Shown: positions 36,984 to 45,597 of the stretch, in pieces
Position numbering within the stretch: position 1 is the first letter of the stretch
How the letters are laid out: each line of letters opens with the position of its first letter
NCBI RefSeq assembly: GCF_000826085.1
Contig: NZ_CCYM01000003.1
Coordinates: forward strand, 744,001 to 808,000
Direction of reading: 5' to 3'
From: Nigerium massiliense
GTDB lineage: Bacteria > Actinomycetota > Actinomycetes > Propionibacteriales > Propionibacteriaceae
Length of the DNA: 64,000 nucleotides
Notes under the pieces: model-generated
What the model was told of the DNA's origin: nothing
The model's database searches: none
Seen by the model: only the letters and a program-made list of their open reading frames with translations
Translations under genes and position numbers: made by a program

Positions 36984-37178
36984 CCACGCCGTCAGTCCGG
37001 CGGCCCACCCCCCAACACCGCGTCACTCCGACGCAACCCGGCCACGCAATCAGTCCGGCAGATCGACCACGCCCTCAGCACGGCGCACCCGAGGCCGTCC
37101 TCCGCGTCACGCTGGGGTCAGCCACACCCGAACCCGCGTCACTCCGGCCGATCGCACCCGGCCACCGCGTCACTCGGG
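36984..37178. repeat. Degenerate ~30-bp-spaced repeats (CCACGCCGTCAGTCCGG-like)
   Basis: Between the FAD/Fe-S gene and the VOC gene (36827-37258, no gene) a 17-base motif recurs: 36984 CCACGCCGTCAGTCCGG, 37014 AACACCGCGTCACTCCG, 37042 CCACGCAATCAGTCCGG, 37067 CCACGCCCTCAGCACGG, a weak copy near 37101, 37132 and 37162. Steps are about 30, 28, 25, 33, 32 and 30 bases. Copies differ from one another and so do the spacers, so this is not a CRISPR array. Confidence 0.55.
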
Positions 37179-37258
37179 GCGGGAACTCGGCGCCCATCCG
37201 CGGTGACCGGCCACCGCACCGGAAGCGCCGACCTCGCTCTCGAAAGTGCCCCGACTTC

Positions 37259-37657
37259 TCAGCGAATGAGGCAGAACGGATGCCCCGCCGGATCGAGGTA
37301 GACGCGGAATCCACCGTCCTGGGAGGGCTGATGCTCATGCACGATGGCCCCGACCTCCAGGGCATGCGGTTCGGCGGCGTCGATGTCGCCGACGCTGAAG
37401 TCGAGGTGGAACTGCTGGGGATGAGAACCGCCGGGCCACGTCGGCTCGACATAGTCGTCGATCCGCTGGAAAGCCAGCGTCGGGCGTCCCTCGGGGTTGT
37501 CCGGGCCGACCCCGCCGCCGGGCGGGACCAAAGTCACCCAGTCCCGGTCTGCTCCGTCCTCCATCGGCCAGCCGAGGAGGCGGGAATAGAACGTGCCAAG
37601 TTCCATGGCGTCCGGGCAGTCGAGCACAACCAGATCGAGCTTCACGGAGATCGTCAT
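37259..37657 (-). CDS. VOC family (glyoxalase-like) protein
   Basis: A 132-residue single-module protein of the vicinal-oxygen-chelate superfamily, closest to glyoxalase_6-type proteins: 'LDCPDAMELGTFYSRLLGWP' near the N-terminus, 'QFHLDFSVGDIDAAE' near residue 82 and 'VYLDPAGHPFCLIR' at the C-terminus. His83 and a C-terminal acidic/His position could bind metal. The family includes dioxygenases, isomerases and drug-binding proteins; no substrate is implied by context. Confidence 0.8.
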   Translation of the reverse strand: MTISVKLDLVVLDCPDAMELGTFYSRLLGWPMEDGADRDWVTLVPPGGGVGPDNPEGRPTLAFQRIDDYVEPTWPGGSHPQQFHLDFSVGDIDAAEPHALEVGAIVHEHQPSQDGGFRVYLDPAGHPFCLIR

Positions 37658-37666
37658 TGCCTCACG

Positions 37667-38701
37667 CTAATTCACCACCTCCGGCGGGCGATAGGCCCCC
37701 GCGCCGCTGGGGCGGGGTTTCCCGCCTCGTCTCATCAGCGACAAGCGAGCGGCGACGATCTGCAGGAGCTGGCGCCCGGTGTGCGCGGGCTTCGAGAGAA
37801 GGGTCCCCGCGGCTACGCGGACCACCTGCCAGCCCTCGATGGCGAGCTCCATGTCGCGGTCGCGGTCGTGGAGGAAGGCGTCCCGGGTGGTGTGGAACTC
37901 GAACCCGTCAACCTCGATGGCGAGCAGGAGGTCGGGCAGGGCGGCGTCCAGGTACGCGGTCCCCGCAGTCGACACCACGCGATGGTTGGTGCTCCAGGCA
38001 CACGGAAGCGACAGGCCGCGCAACACGTGGTGAAGGGCGCGTTCAGCCTCTGACCAGGGTTGATCCCGGGAGTCGTGGAGCAGCCACCTGCGCCTCCGAT
38101 TGCCGCGTCGGTGGGGCGTCTCGTCGAGGGCTGTCCAGAGTTGTGCCAGCGTCACCACTCGTCGGCGGAGCGCCTCGTCGATCACGCGGCCGCCGAGGTC
38201 GTCGACGAGGTCGAGCACGGTCTGCGCAGCATCCGTCACCCGCAGTCGTCCGATGGTGACGACGCGATCGGCCCCGAGACGGCGCCGCTGGAACCGGAAC
38301 CCGGCGGCCGGGCGCGACTGACGCCGAACGGCGGTCACGACGGGTGCTTCCAGATCGGGCCACCACGTCAGGCGAGCCGCGGCCCGGCCCGTCACGACCG
38401 CGTCCGGTGAGGCCAGCATCAGCGCCCGAACGCGGAGCTCCACCACATCCGTCAGCAGGACCATGCGGTCGCTGTTTCCGGCTTCGGCGTCGTTCTCCGG
38501 AATCGCCTCGGCGGGCATTTCCGCGCGGCTCGGCGCCCAGATGCCCGGGAGGATGCGCCGAAGCCGGCCCTTGCGGGCCAGTCGGGAGACCGCTTGTCGC
38601 TGCGCAGCCGTCGCGCCGCGCGCGTCGACCAGCCCTGCCTGGAGAAGTTCCGGATCGAGTGCTTTCACTCCCTCCACTATGGGAATGTCCTCCCCGATCA
38701 C
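37667..38701 (-). CDS. DUF559/AbiEi-like protein (VSR-type endonuclease fold)
   Basis: A 344-residue protein with two parts. The N-terminal ~200 residues resemble the winged-helix AbiEi-type antitoxin-like region common in actinobacteria ('QRQAVSRLARKGRLRRILPGIW', cited in part). The C-terminal ~110 residues match DUF559, a VSR/restriction-endonuclease-like fold, with 'AIEVDGFEFH' near residue 265 and 'DRDRDMELAIEGWQVVRV' after it. Function is unknown; a role as a standalone nuclease or toxin-antitoxin-derived protein is possible. The start is uncertain: ATG 38701, or GTG at 38668 ('VKALDPELL'). Its 3' neighbour is the VOC gene 10 bases away. Confidence 0.7.
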   Translation of the reverse strand: MIGEDIPIVEGVKALDPELLQAGLVDARGATAAQRQAVSRLARKGRLRRILPGIWAPSRAEMPAEAIPENDAEAGNSDRMVLLTDVVELRVRALMLASPDAVVTGRAAARLTWWPDLEAPVVTAVRRQSRPAAGFRFQRRRLGADRVVTIGRLRVTDAAQTVLDLVDDLGGRVIDEALRRRVVTLAQLWTALDETPHRRGNRRRRWLLHDSRDQPWSEAERALHHVLRGLSLPCAWSTNHRVVSTAGTAYLDAALPDLLLAIEVDGFEFHTTRDAFLHDRDRDMELAIEGWQVVRVAAGTLLSKPAHTGRQLLQIVAARLSLMRRGGKPRPSGAGAYRPPEVVN

Positions 38702-38774
38702 GTCACAAATTCACCGTTCACTGTTCCCTAGGGGCCCGGCTCCGCCTCGATCGGCGGGTCCGGGGCGACTGACG

Positions 38775-38939
38775 GTGACCTTTGTGACGAACGATGGCCA
38801 CGACCGGCCCTCGGGGCGAGCGCCTCCAGCGATTCCGGAGGAGACACTTGACGAAATCGCGCGGCGGGACGACGCTATCCGCGAACTTGATCGTTCAAAC
38901 GGCGTCGCACGGACGGCATTGCCGCCGACCGAACCTTGA
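38775..38939 (+). CDS. Possible small protein of 54 residues
   Basis: A GTG-initiated frame encodes a hydrophilic, acidic 54-residue peptide ('EETLDEIARRDDAIRELD' helix in the middle). There is no clear ribosome-binding site and I recognise no family. It lies just before the LacI gene and could equally be untranslated leader. Its last bases begin a set of three GGCGCC palindromes spaced 19 and 21 bases apart (38941, 38960, 38981). Confidence 0.3.
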   Translation: MTFVTNDGHDRPSGRAPPAIPEETLDEIARRDDAIRELDRSNGVARTALPPTEP

Positions 38940-39013
38940 TGGCGCCGGGCGAGCGTGATGGCGCCACCAGCCCGATCAGGGGCGCCGTCAGAAACCACAG
39001 GGAGGTGGACCGG

Positions 39014-40048
39014 ATGAAGCGACCGACGCTCGTCAGCCTCGCCCGGGAACTCGGGGTCTCCCGCCAGACGGTCTCGAACGTTCTCAACGCCCCGCACCTG
39101 GTCAAACCCGAGACCCGCGAACGCGTGCAGGCCGCCATCACAGCGTCCGGCTACCGTCCCAATGTCGCCGCGCAGTCGCTCCGCAAAAGGCGCTCCATGA
39201 CCCTGGCGATGCGCATCTATCCCACGTTGGACGGCATCAACGGCGCCGTCATGGACCGCTTCCTGCATCACCTCGTGGACGCCCTGCGCGGCCGTGGCTA
39301 CCACCTGCTGCTGGTCACGGCGGACAGCTTCGACGACGAGGTCGAGGTGCTGCGCGATATGCATGAGCGGGGACGCATCGACGGATGCATCCTGACCGAC
39401 TCCCATGTCGACGATGACCGGCCCACCCGGCTCGCTGATGATGGCCTCGCCGTCTGCGCCTTCGGCCGTCCGTGGGGCAGGACGGACGAGGCGTCCCACA
39501 TCTGGGTGGACGTGGACGGCGCGGCCGGCACCCGCAAGGCGACGGAGCACCTGTTGCGTGCCGGGCATCGTCGCATCGCCTTTCTGGGTTGGACCGACAG
39601 CAGCGACGTGGGCAACGACCGCCGCCGCGGCTGGGAGGACGGCCTGCGCGCTGCAGGCCTGCCGGGTGAGGCGCTCGAGCTACGGACCGAGAGCGTCGAC
39701 CGCTTCCAGGCCGGCTTCGAGGCGGCGGAGAGGCTCCTGTCCCGGGGCGCGGACGCCGCGGTGTGCGCGTCCGACTCCCTCGCCCTCGGCGCGCTCGAGG
39801 CCTTCCGTCGTCGCGGCATCACGCTTTTCCCCCGGGCGCCCATCGTCGGCTTCGACAACACCCCGATCGCGTCGGCCAGCGGCCTGTCGAGCGTCGACCA
39901 GTGCGTCGAGGACGCCGCCGAGGCTCTGACCGCGCGGTTCACCGCTCACCTGTCCCGCCAGGGTCCCTCCCCCACATCCGAAGCCGGCGCCCGCCTGCTC
40001 GAGCCCGAACTGGTCGTGCGCGAACTCGGCTCCCTGTTCACCCCTTGA
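39014..40048 (+). CDS. LacI family transcriptional regulator (first of two)
   Basis: A 344-residue LacI/GalR-type repressor. The helix-turn-helix and hinge cover residues 1-60 ('TLVSLARELGVSRQTVSNVL', 'RPNVAAQSLR'), followed by the periplasmic-binding-like effector domain with 'VDVDGAAGTRKATEHLL' near residue 172 and 'PIVGFDNTPIA' near 275. Start ATG 39014 has GGGAGG upstream. No sugar gene is adjacent; it converges on ogt. Three GGCGCC sites at about two-helical-turn spacing in the upstream 70 bases are possible regulatory sequence. Confidence 0.9.
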   Translation: MKRPTLVSLARELGVSRQTVSNVLNAPHLVKPETRERVQAAITASGYRPNVAAQSLRKRRSMTLAMRIYPTLDGINGAVMDRFLHHLVDALRGRGYHLLLVTADSFDDEVEVLRDMHERGRIDGCILTDSHVDDDRPTRLADDGLAVCAFGRPWGRTDEASHIWVDVDGAAGTRKATEHLLRAGHRRIAFLGWTDSSDVGNDRRRGWEDGLRAAGLPGEALELRTESVDRFQAGFEAAERLLSRGADAAVCASDSLALGALEAFRRRGITLFPRAPIVGFDNTPIASASGLSSVDQCVEDAAEALTARFTAHLSRQGPSPTSEAGARLLEPELVVRELGSLFTP

Positions 40049-40150
40049 TCCCTGCCTCCGGGCACGGAACCAACCCCTCCCACCCGCGACGACGTCGCAC
40101 CGACAACGAAGGAAGGTGAAGGAGTAAGCGCGTCGTATCCCTGGCCTCGG

Positions 40151-40169
40151 CGCGCGGACTCGCCGCGCG
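40151..40169. terminator. Hairpin between the LacI gene and ogt
   Basis: CGCGCGG, loop ACTCG, CCGCGCG: a 7-base stem ending five bases before the ogt stop. It can serve both convergent genes. Confidence 0.4.
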
Positions 40170-40173
40170 GCGC

Positions 40174-40680
40174 TCAGAACAGTGCGTCGCCGGCGACGCG
40201 ACGCTCCATGTCCAGCAACGCCTGCTTGCGTTCGATCCCGCCGGCGTACCCGGTGATGGCGCCGTCGCTGCCGATCACGCGATGGCAGGGGACGACGATG
40301 CTGAGCGGGTTGTGCCCGTTGGCGGCCCCGACCGCCTGGGCAGCGCGCGGCTTGCCGATCTCGGCGGCGATCTCGCCGTAGCTGCGCGTCTGCCCGTAAG
40401 GGATCGCACGCAGCCGTTCCCACACCTGCCGCTGGAACTCGGTGCCCTCGAGCGCGAGCGGGAGATCGAAGGTTTGACGTTCGCCGCGGAGGTACTCCTC
40501 GAGCTGGCGGGCGGCTTCCTGAAGGACGCCCGGCGCGTCCTCGCGGCAACGTTCCTCGCCGACGTCCTGGCCGGAGTGCGGCTCGCCGAACCACACCGCC
40601 CGGAGGCGCGTGTCGTCACCGACGAGGATGAGCGGCCCGACGGTCGTGTCGTGCACAAGGTGCGTGAGGTCTCCGGTCAT
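40174..40680 (-). CDS. ogt: Methylated-DNA-protein cysteine methyltransferase
   Basis: A 168-residue suicide repair protein that removes methyl groups from O6-methylguanine. The acceptor cysteine is in 'VVPCHRVIG' (Cys132), with the Tyr/Arg helix-turn-helix 'YGEIAAEIGKPRAAQAVG' before it. ATG 40680 overlaps the stop of the AdaA-AlkA gene as ATGA. The same pair, alkA fusion then ogt, is found in mycobacteria, where it forms the adaptive response operon. Confidence 0.95.
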   Translation of the reverse strand: MTGDLTHLVHDTTVGPLILVGDDTRLRAVWFGEPHSGQDVGEERCREDAPGVLQEAARQLEEYLRGERQTFDLPLALEGTEFQRQVWERLRAIPYGQTRSYGEIAAEIGKPRAAQAVGAANGHNPLSIVVPCHRVIGSDGAITGYAGGIERKQALLDMERRVAGDALF

Positions 40681-42413
40681 GGCGTCTCCTGAGGTCGTGA
40701 GTGTGGTCGGGGTAGTCGCGCGTAGAGCGAGGTCGGGTCGCTCGCCCACAGCAGCGCGGTCAGGTACGAGCGCCACGGACGGTGCCTCTCGGCCCAGGCG
40801 GTCAGGTGTCGCGGCTCGGCCGGCAAGCCCTGGGACGCCGCCGCGCGCCGGATGCCGAGGTCGCCGCCGGGCCACGCGTCCGGCTCGCCGAGCCCGCGGA
40901 GCAGTATCATCTCGGCGGTCCAGGGCCCGACGCCGGGCAGGGCGAGCAGATTCTCGCGGGCGCGCTCGCGGTCTGCGCCCGGACCGAGGTCGAGTTCGCC
41001 CTCGGCGAGCGCGCGGGCGAGACCGCGCAGGGTGCGTCGCCGGCTTGCGGGGATCCCCGGCAGCGCCTCGTCCGGGGCGTCGGCCACCGCAGCGGGTGTT
41101 GGGAACAGATACGTCGGCTGGCGGACGCTTTCCCCCTCGCGGGGCAGAGCGGGCCCCGGCACGTCGTCTCCGGCGCGTGCGCGCGACCCGAGCCCGGGGT
41201 CCGCGGTCGACTCCGTGCCCTGTTCGCCGGCACCGACGTCATCGGCCGACCCGGGCACCAACTCCCCCAGCGCGCGGATCAGCCGTCCGACGTGCGTGGA
41301 CGCCGCCGCGCCGGACACCTGCTGGGCCAAGACCACCCGCAGCGCAAGCTCGGCGGCGTCCGGCGAACCGGGCAGCCGGACGCCCCTGGTCGCGGCGACC
41401 AGGCACGCCAGGGCCGGATCGGTCGCGAGGTGAGCGTCGACAGCGTCGGGGTCGGCGTCCAAGTCGAGGAGGCGACGGCAGCGTCCGATCGCGGTGGCCA
41501 GGTCGCCGAGGTCGGCCAGGCGCAGCGTGAGCCCGACGTGCCGGTCGCCCGGCCCGGGGGCGCGCAGCCGCACCTCGCCCGGTCCCCGTGGCAGGCGCAG
41601 CGTCCGGGCGAAGACCTGTTCCCCCGGGAGCCACGCCTCCACCCCGGGGGCCGCCGTGGCGACGAGGTGCCCGAACAGACTGGGCGCGTGCAGCGGGGCA
41701 CGGAATGGGAGGCGCAGGTGCAACGTGAGATCGCCCGGTGGGGCATCGGCCGTCCGTCCGCCTTCGCGAGACGCGGCGTCCCTTGGCAGGGTCATCCCGG
41801 GTTGCCCCTCGGCGGTGAGCGCCACACCCCGGCTCTTCCTCCTCGCGGACGCCCTGAGCCCGGTGGGGGTGGTGGCGTAGACCTCCTGGACGGTGTCGTT
41901 GAACGAGCGGATGCTGGCGAACCCGGCCGCGTGCGCGACGTCGGCCATCGACAGCGAGGTCCCCTCGATCAGCAGGCGCGCGGTCTGTGCGCGCTGCGCA
42001 CGCGCCAGCGCGAGAGGACCGGCGCCGAGCTCTGCGACGAGCAGCCGCTCGACCTGACGCGTCGAATAGCCGAGCCGCGTGGCCAGGCCGTCGACCCCGT
42101 CGCGGTCCACGACGCCGTCAGCGACGAGCCGGACCGCCCGCGCCGCGACATCGCCGCGCACATGCCAGTCCGGCGAACCGGGGGTGGCGTCCGGTAGGCA
42201 ACGCTTGCATGCACGCAACCCCGCGCCCTGCGCGGCCGCGGCGCTCGGAAAGAACCGCATGTTGCGCACCTTGGGCGTGATCGCCGGGCAGCTCGGCCGG
42301 CAGTAGATGCCCGTGGACAGCACGCCTGTGACGAACCAGCCGTCGTAGCGCGGGTCCTTGCTGCGTACGACGGCCACGCACCGGTCGTGATCGAGGTACA
42401 TCGCCTGGGCCAT
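40677..42413 (-). CDS. alkA: AdaA-AlkA fusion: methylphosphotriester-sensing regulator and 3-methyladenine glycosylase
   Basis: A 578-residue fusion. Residues 1-80 are the Ada zinc domain; counting from ATG 42413 the cysteines fall at 38, 42, 69 and 72, exactly the E. coli Ada numbering, which decides this start over 42434. Residues ~85-190 are an AraC-type DNA-binding domain. Residues ~220-570 are an AlkA-type glycosylase with 'LALRVVLAQQVSGAAA' and the helix-hairpin-helix 'LPGVGPWTAEMI' followed by the catalytic Asp in 'GGDLGIRR'. A ~50-residue acidic/Gly-rich insertion splits the glycosylase near residue 415. It senses alkylated DNA through Cys38 methylation and removes alkylated bases; ogt is cotranscribed. 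Confidence 0.93.
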   Translation of the reverse strand: MAQAMYLDHDRCVAVVRSKDPRYDGWFVTGVLSTGIYCRPSCPAITPKVRNMRFFPSAAAAQGAGLRACKRCLPDATPGSPDWHVRGDVAARAVRLVADGVVDRDGVDGLATRLGYSTRQVERLLVAELGAGPLALARAQRAQTARLLIEGTSLSMADVAHAAGFASIRSFNDTVQEVYATTPTGLRASARRKSRGVALTAEGQPGMTLPRDAASREGGRTADAPPGDLTLHLRLPFRAPLHAPSLFGHLVATAAPGVEAWLPGEQVFARTLRLPRGPGEVRLRAPGPGDRHVGLTLRLADLGDLATAIGRCRRLLDLDADPDAVDAHLATDPALACLVAATRGVRLPGSPDAAELALRVVLAQQVSGAAASTHVGRLIRALGELVPGSADDVGAGEQGTESTADPGLGSRARAGDDVPGPALPREGESVRQPTYLFPTPAAVADAPDEALPGIPASRRRTLRGLARALAEGELDLGPGADRERARENLLALPGVGPWTAEMILLRGLGEPDAWPGGDLGIRRAAASQGLPAEPRHLTAWAERHRPWRSYLTALLWASDPTSLYARLPRPHSRPQETP

Positions 42414-42488
42414 ACTCACCATCCTGCCCCGCACGGCGCGGCTGTTCTAGCAGAAATCCGACATGACACCCGCAGGGGACGCGACCAC

Positions 42489-43073
42489 CTAGCGACGGTG
42501 GGCGATCAGCAGCACCCCCGCGCCCACCGGCGTCAGCACGCTCTCGACGTCGCGGTCCGCGTCCACGACGGCGCGGAACTCGGCCACCTGCTCGGCGTGG
42601 GAGGTGCAGTTGTCCACCGCGATCAACCCGTCGCCAGCCAGGACGCGGCGAAGGTCGGGCCAGTACGCCGCGTACGCCGAGCGGTCGGCGTCGAGGAAGA
42701 TGAGATCCCACGCCCCATCGGGCTGGTCCCTCAGGAACGCCCCCGCGTCCGCGACGACCAGGCGGACGCGATCCGCCAGCCCGACCTCGGCCAGGTTCTT
42801 TGCCGCTTCGGCCGAGCGTCCCTTGTCGTCGTCGACGCTGACGACCTCGCCGCCCTCGCCCGCGGCGTCCGCGAGCCAGATGCCGGAGTATCCGTTGGAG
42901 GTGCCGATCTCCAGGATCGGCCCCGGCGGGCGTCCCGACACCAGAAGGTGCAGGAGTTCGGCGCCGGCGCGCTCGACGTTGCGGTACTGGCGGTCATGAT
43001 CGGGCTCGTCCTCGTCGTGCGCGCGTCCCGAGCGCAGCAACTCATCCAAGAACTTCAGCGTGGTGGCCTCCAT
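42489..43073 (-). CDS. Class I SAM-dependent O-methyltransferase
   Basis: A 194-residue methyltransferase of the COMT-like O-methyltransferase 3 family. The SAM site is 'ILEIGTSNGYSGIWLA' (residues ~53-68), with 'VVSVDDD' for the ribose-binding acid and 'DLIFLDADRSAYAAYW' and 'GLIAVDNC' as the metal/catalytic segments. Start ATG 43073 has GGGAGGTG upstream. The acceptor is unknown. The gene is downstream of tRNA-Pro on the same strand. Confidence 0.88.
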   Translation of the reverse strand: MEATTLKFLDELLRSGRAHDEDEPDHDRQYRNVERAGAELLHLLVSGRPPGPILEIGTSNGYSGIWLADAAGEGGEVVSVDDDKGRSAEAAKNLAEVGLADRVRLVVADAGAFLRDQPDGAWDLIFLDADRSAYAAYWPDLRRVLAGDGLIAVDNCTSHAEQVAEFRAVVDADRDVESVLTPVGAGVLLIAHRR

Positions 43074-43143
43074 GGCACCTCCCTTGACGGCGGCATTCTC
43101 GCATGCCGGCCGTCACTGCCTCTGAGATCCCCCGGACGCCGGT

Positions 43144-43219
43144 TGGTCGGGGCGACAGGACTCGAACCTGCGGTCTCCTGCTCCCAAAGCAGGCGCGCTA
43201 GCCACTACGCTACGCCCCG
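43144..43219 (-). tRNA. tRNA-Pro (anticodon UGG)
   Basis: Minus-strand cloverleaf: acceptor CGGGGCG/CGCCCCG, anticodon stem CCTGC/GCAGG around loop TTTGGGA (anticodon TGG), T-loop GGTTCGAGTCC. Discriminator A and an encoded CCA are present. Confidence 0.96.
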
Positions 43220-43248
43220 GTGAGGCGCCAGCTTACGGCGTCGGGCGC

Positions 43249-44694
43249 CTAGATGCCCAACTCCCCCAGCAACAGCCAGCCCAGCGCCGCGGCGTCCACG
43301 TGATCACGCTGGGCCTCGTCGGCCAGCAGCAACCGCTGCGCCTTCTCCGCGCAGCGCGCCGCCCGGATGCTCCCTGCCCAGCTCTCGGGAGACAGCCGCA
43401 GCAGCCCGATGCGCCGCGCGGCCTCCTGCGCCGAGACGCCCAGGCTCTGCCCGGGCAGCAGGTCGCCCAGGGAGTTGATCAGCCCGTCCAGCAGGGACGC
43501 CGACCGCTCGCCGAACTGCCGCGCCACCAGCGCGAGTTCGAGGTTCGCCAGGTCGCTGTCCGAGCGCCGGGTCAACACGTCCTGCACACGTGCGGGCGCG
43601 CCGCCGCTGACGCCGAAGCTCGTGAGCAGCAGCTTCATCGCGACCATTCCGAAGCCGGGCGCGACCGCGCATTCGTCCAGGGTCCCCCAGGCGTCCGCCA
43701 GCAGTGACTCGTCGCGGGTCGCCCCGGCCAACACGGCCGCGATGGCGACCGATTCGAGGTCGCGGCGGTCGAGCCAATCCTCGCGCTCGAGCCAATCCAG
43801 CGCCGACTCGGGGTCGGCGCACAGCCCGCGTCCCATCGCCTCCGCCACGAGCAGCCCCGCGCCGGATGAGCGCGACGACGGACGCCGCGACTTCGTCACC
43901 TCGACCAGCGGGGGCACCAGCTCCTCCAGCCGAGGTGCGGACGCGATCGACACCCGGCGCACGCCTTGCACGCCGTGCAGGCTGACGGCGCCGTGGCCGG
44001 GCCGGTCGCCGCCGACGACGGCCACGGCGTCCACGTGCGTGACCCGCATGTGCGGCCCGCCGACCACGCCTTCGTCGGGCGTCCGGAACTCGACCTCGTC
44101 GCCGGCGTCCACGATCACCTCCGGCAGCCAGGCCGGCAGCAGCGCGCCGAGCCCGGCGAGCGTCGCGCGCCGCTCGATCGTCAGGGACGCCTGGTGCCGC
44201 CGGAAGGCGCCGAGCGTCCCGTGCGGCGGCGCCAGGTGGAACGCCGTGCCCGGTTGCGGCTGTGACGCGAACGCCGGGACGTCCTTCGCGGCCCGCAGGA
44301 AGCCTTGGCGAAGCCGCAGCACCACCACGGGCCCCTCGCCCTGTGGGGGCGCCAGCGCGATGAACCCGTCCAGATCCGTGGTCCACGCCCAGCCCGACAC
44401 CCCGTCCGCCGGCACCACGGCCAGCCCCAGGTCGGGGAGCTCGACCGGCCGGTCGCCGCGGTTGTCGGCGCTCACCGACAGCGTCCACGAGTCGAGGTCG
44501 TCGAACAGCCGCACCCGGGTCTCGACGGCGTCCGACCGGGACAGCAACAACTCGCCCTCGCCCGGCTCGAACCCGGGCACCTCCTCGCCGGGCAAGCCGA
44601 TCATCAGCGTGCACCACCGCGTCCCCTGCGGCTCGTCGATGAGCAGCCGACGACGGGACGCGTCGGGCGTCACGCGCAGGGCCGGGTCCGTCAC
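43249..44694 (-). CDS. Conserved-looking protein of unknown function (481 residues)
   Basis: I do not recognise a family. The N-terminal ~260 residues are rich in beta-strand-type sequence with alternating Val/Leu and Gly/Asp ('LLIDEPQGTRWCTLMIGLPG' near residue 18). The C-terminal ~200 residues look helical and Leu/Ala-rich. No signal peptide, membrane segment or catalytic motif stands out. GTG 44694 overlaps the stop of the Nei-type glycosylase gene (GTGA), so the two are translationally coupled; tRNA-Pro follows 30 bases beyond its stop. Codon use matches its neighbours. A role related to DNA repair is possible from context only. Confidence 0.6.
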   Translation of the reverse strand: MTDPALRVTPDASRRRLLIDEPQGTRWCTLMIGLPGEEVPGFEPGEGELLLSRSDAVETRVRLFDDLDSWTLSVSADNRGDRPVELPDLGLAVVPADGVSGWAWTTDLDGFIALAPPQGEGPVVVLRLRQGFLRAAKDVPAFASQPQPGTAFHLAPPHGTLGAFRRHQASLTIERRATLAGLGALLPAWLPEVIVDAGDEVEFRTPDEGVVGGPHMRVTHVDAVAVVGGDRPGHGAVSLHGVQGVRRVSIASAPRLEELVPPLVEVTKSRRPSSRSSGAGLLVAEAMGRGLCADPESALDWLEREDWLDRRDLESVAIAAVLAGATRDESLLADAWGTLDECAVAPGFGMVAMKLLLTSFGVSGGAPARVQDVLTRRSDSDLANLELALVARQFGERSASLLDGLINSLGDLLPGQSLGVSAQEAARRIGLLRLSPESWAGSIRAARCAEKAQRLLLADEAQRDHVDAAALGWLLLGELGI

Positions 44695-45521
44695 CGCGGG
44701 CGTCCCCGCGATCCCTCGGGCTGGCAGCTCGGGCACCAGTACAGGTTGCGCCCCTGCAGGGTGGCGCGGGCCACAGGCGTGCCGCACCGCAGGCAGGGGT
44801 CGCCGGCCCGTCGGTACACGTAGACCTCGCCGCCGTGCCGGTCAACGCGCGGCGGGCGTCCGGTCGCCTCGGGGGTGTCCTCGTCCTCGACCGTGTCGAT
44901 GCGGCCGTCGCGCACCCCCAGCGCCATCAGCGTCACCAGGTCGGCCCACATCGAGTCGAAGGTCGCCCGATCGAGCTGGACTCCCGGCAGCGCGGGGTCG
45001 ATCCGGTGCCGGAACAACACCTCGGCTCGGTAGATGTTCCCTACCCCGGCGAAGATGGCCTGATCCATGAGCAGCGCTCCGATGGCCCGCTTCGAGCGGT
45101 GCACCTTCGCCCAGGCACGCTCAGGGTCCGCGTCCGGGCGCAGCGGGTCGGGGCCGCTGGAGGCGATGGCCTCGTCGCGCTCGGCGCCGGTGACGAGCCG
45201 GCACCAGGCGGGCCCGCGCAGGTCGGCGGCGTGGCCGTCCACAGCAATGCGCAGCCGCAGCGTCTCGGGGCTGGCGGGCACGTCGTCCGGCCCGAACCGC
45301 CACTTGCCGATGAGACCCAGGTGCACCCAGACGACCCGATCGCCGGCGAAGTCGATGAAGAGGTGCTTGCCGACGGCGTCCGCACCCACCAGCACGGTGC
45401 CGGTCAGGAGTTCGGCGGCGTCCGCGAAGCGGCCCTGGGGGCTGGTCACCCGCACGTGCCGTCCCGCGAAGAGGCGCGAGATCTCGGCGGCTTGGCGATG
45501 AATGACGTGGCCCTCGGGCAT
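44691..45521 (-). CDS. Fpg/Nei family DNA glycosylase
   Basis: A 276-residue bifunctional glycosylase/AP lyase for oxidised bases. It begins MPEGH, with Pro2 as the Schiff-base nucleophile and Glu3; the 'PEGH' form points to the Nei rather than MutM branch. The helix-two-turn-helix 'FAGVGNIYRAEVLF' is near residue 158, and the C-terminal zinc finger is 'CLRCGTPV...CPSC' (about residues 240-265). Start ATG 45521 carries GAGAGG upstream. It leads an operon with the unknown 481-residue protein. Confidence 0.92.
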   Translation of the reverse strand: MPEGHVIHRQAAEISRLFAGRHVRVTSPQGRFADAAELLTGTVLVGADAVGKHLFIDFAGDRVVWVHLGLIGKWRFGPDDVPASPETLRLRIAVDGHAADLRGPAWCRLVTGAERDEAIASSGPDPLRPDADPERAWAKVHRSKRAIGALLMDQAIFAGVGNIYRAEVLFRHRIDPALPGVQLDRATFDSMWADLVTLMALGVRDGRIDTVEDEDTPEATGRPPRVDRHGGEVYVYRRAGDPCLRCGTPVARATLQGRNLYWCPSCQPEGSRGRPR

Positions 45522-45597
45522 GGCGACCTCTCGACTCGGACGTGAGCCCGCGAGTCTACTCCGGGACGCCCGCGGCCCCACGAGCCGGCCGCCCGGT

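Noticed and set aside
36984..37178. CRISPR array
   Set aside because: The repeats are degenerate, spacing varies from 25 to 33 bases, repeats are shorter than the period by an inconsistent amount, and no cas gene is present.
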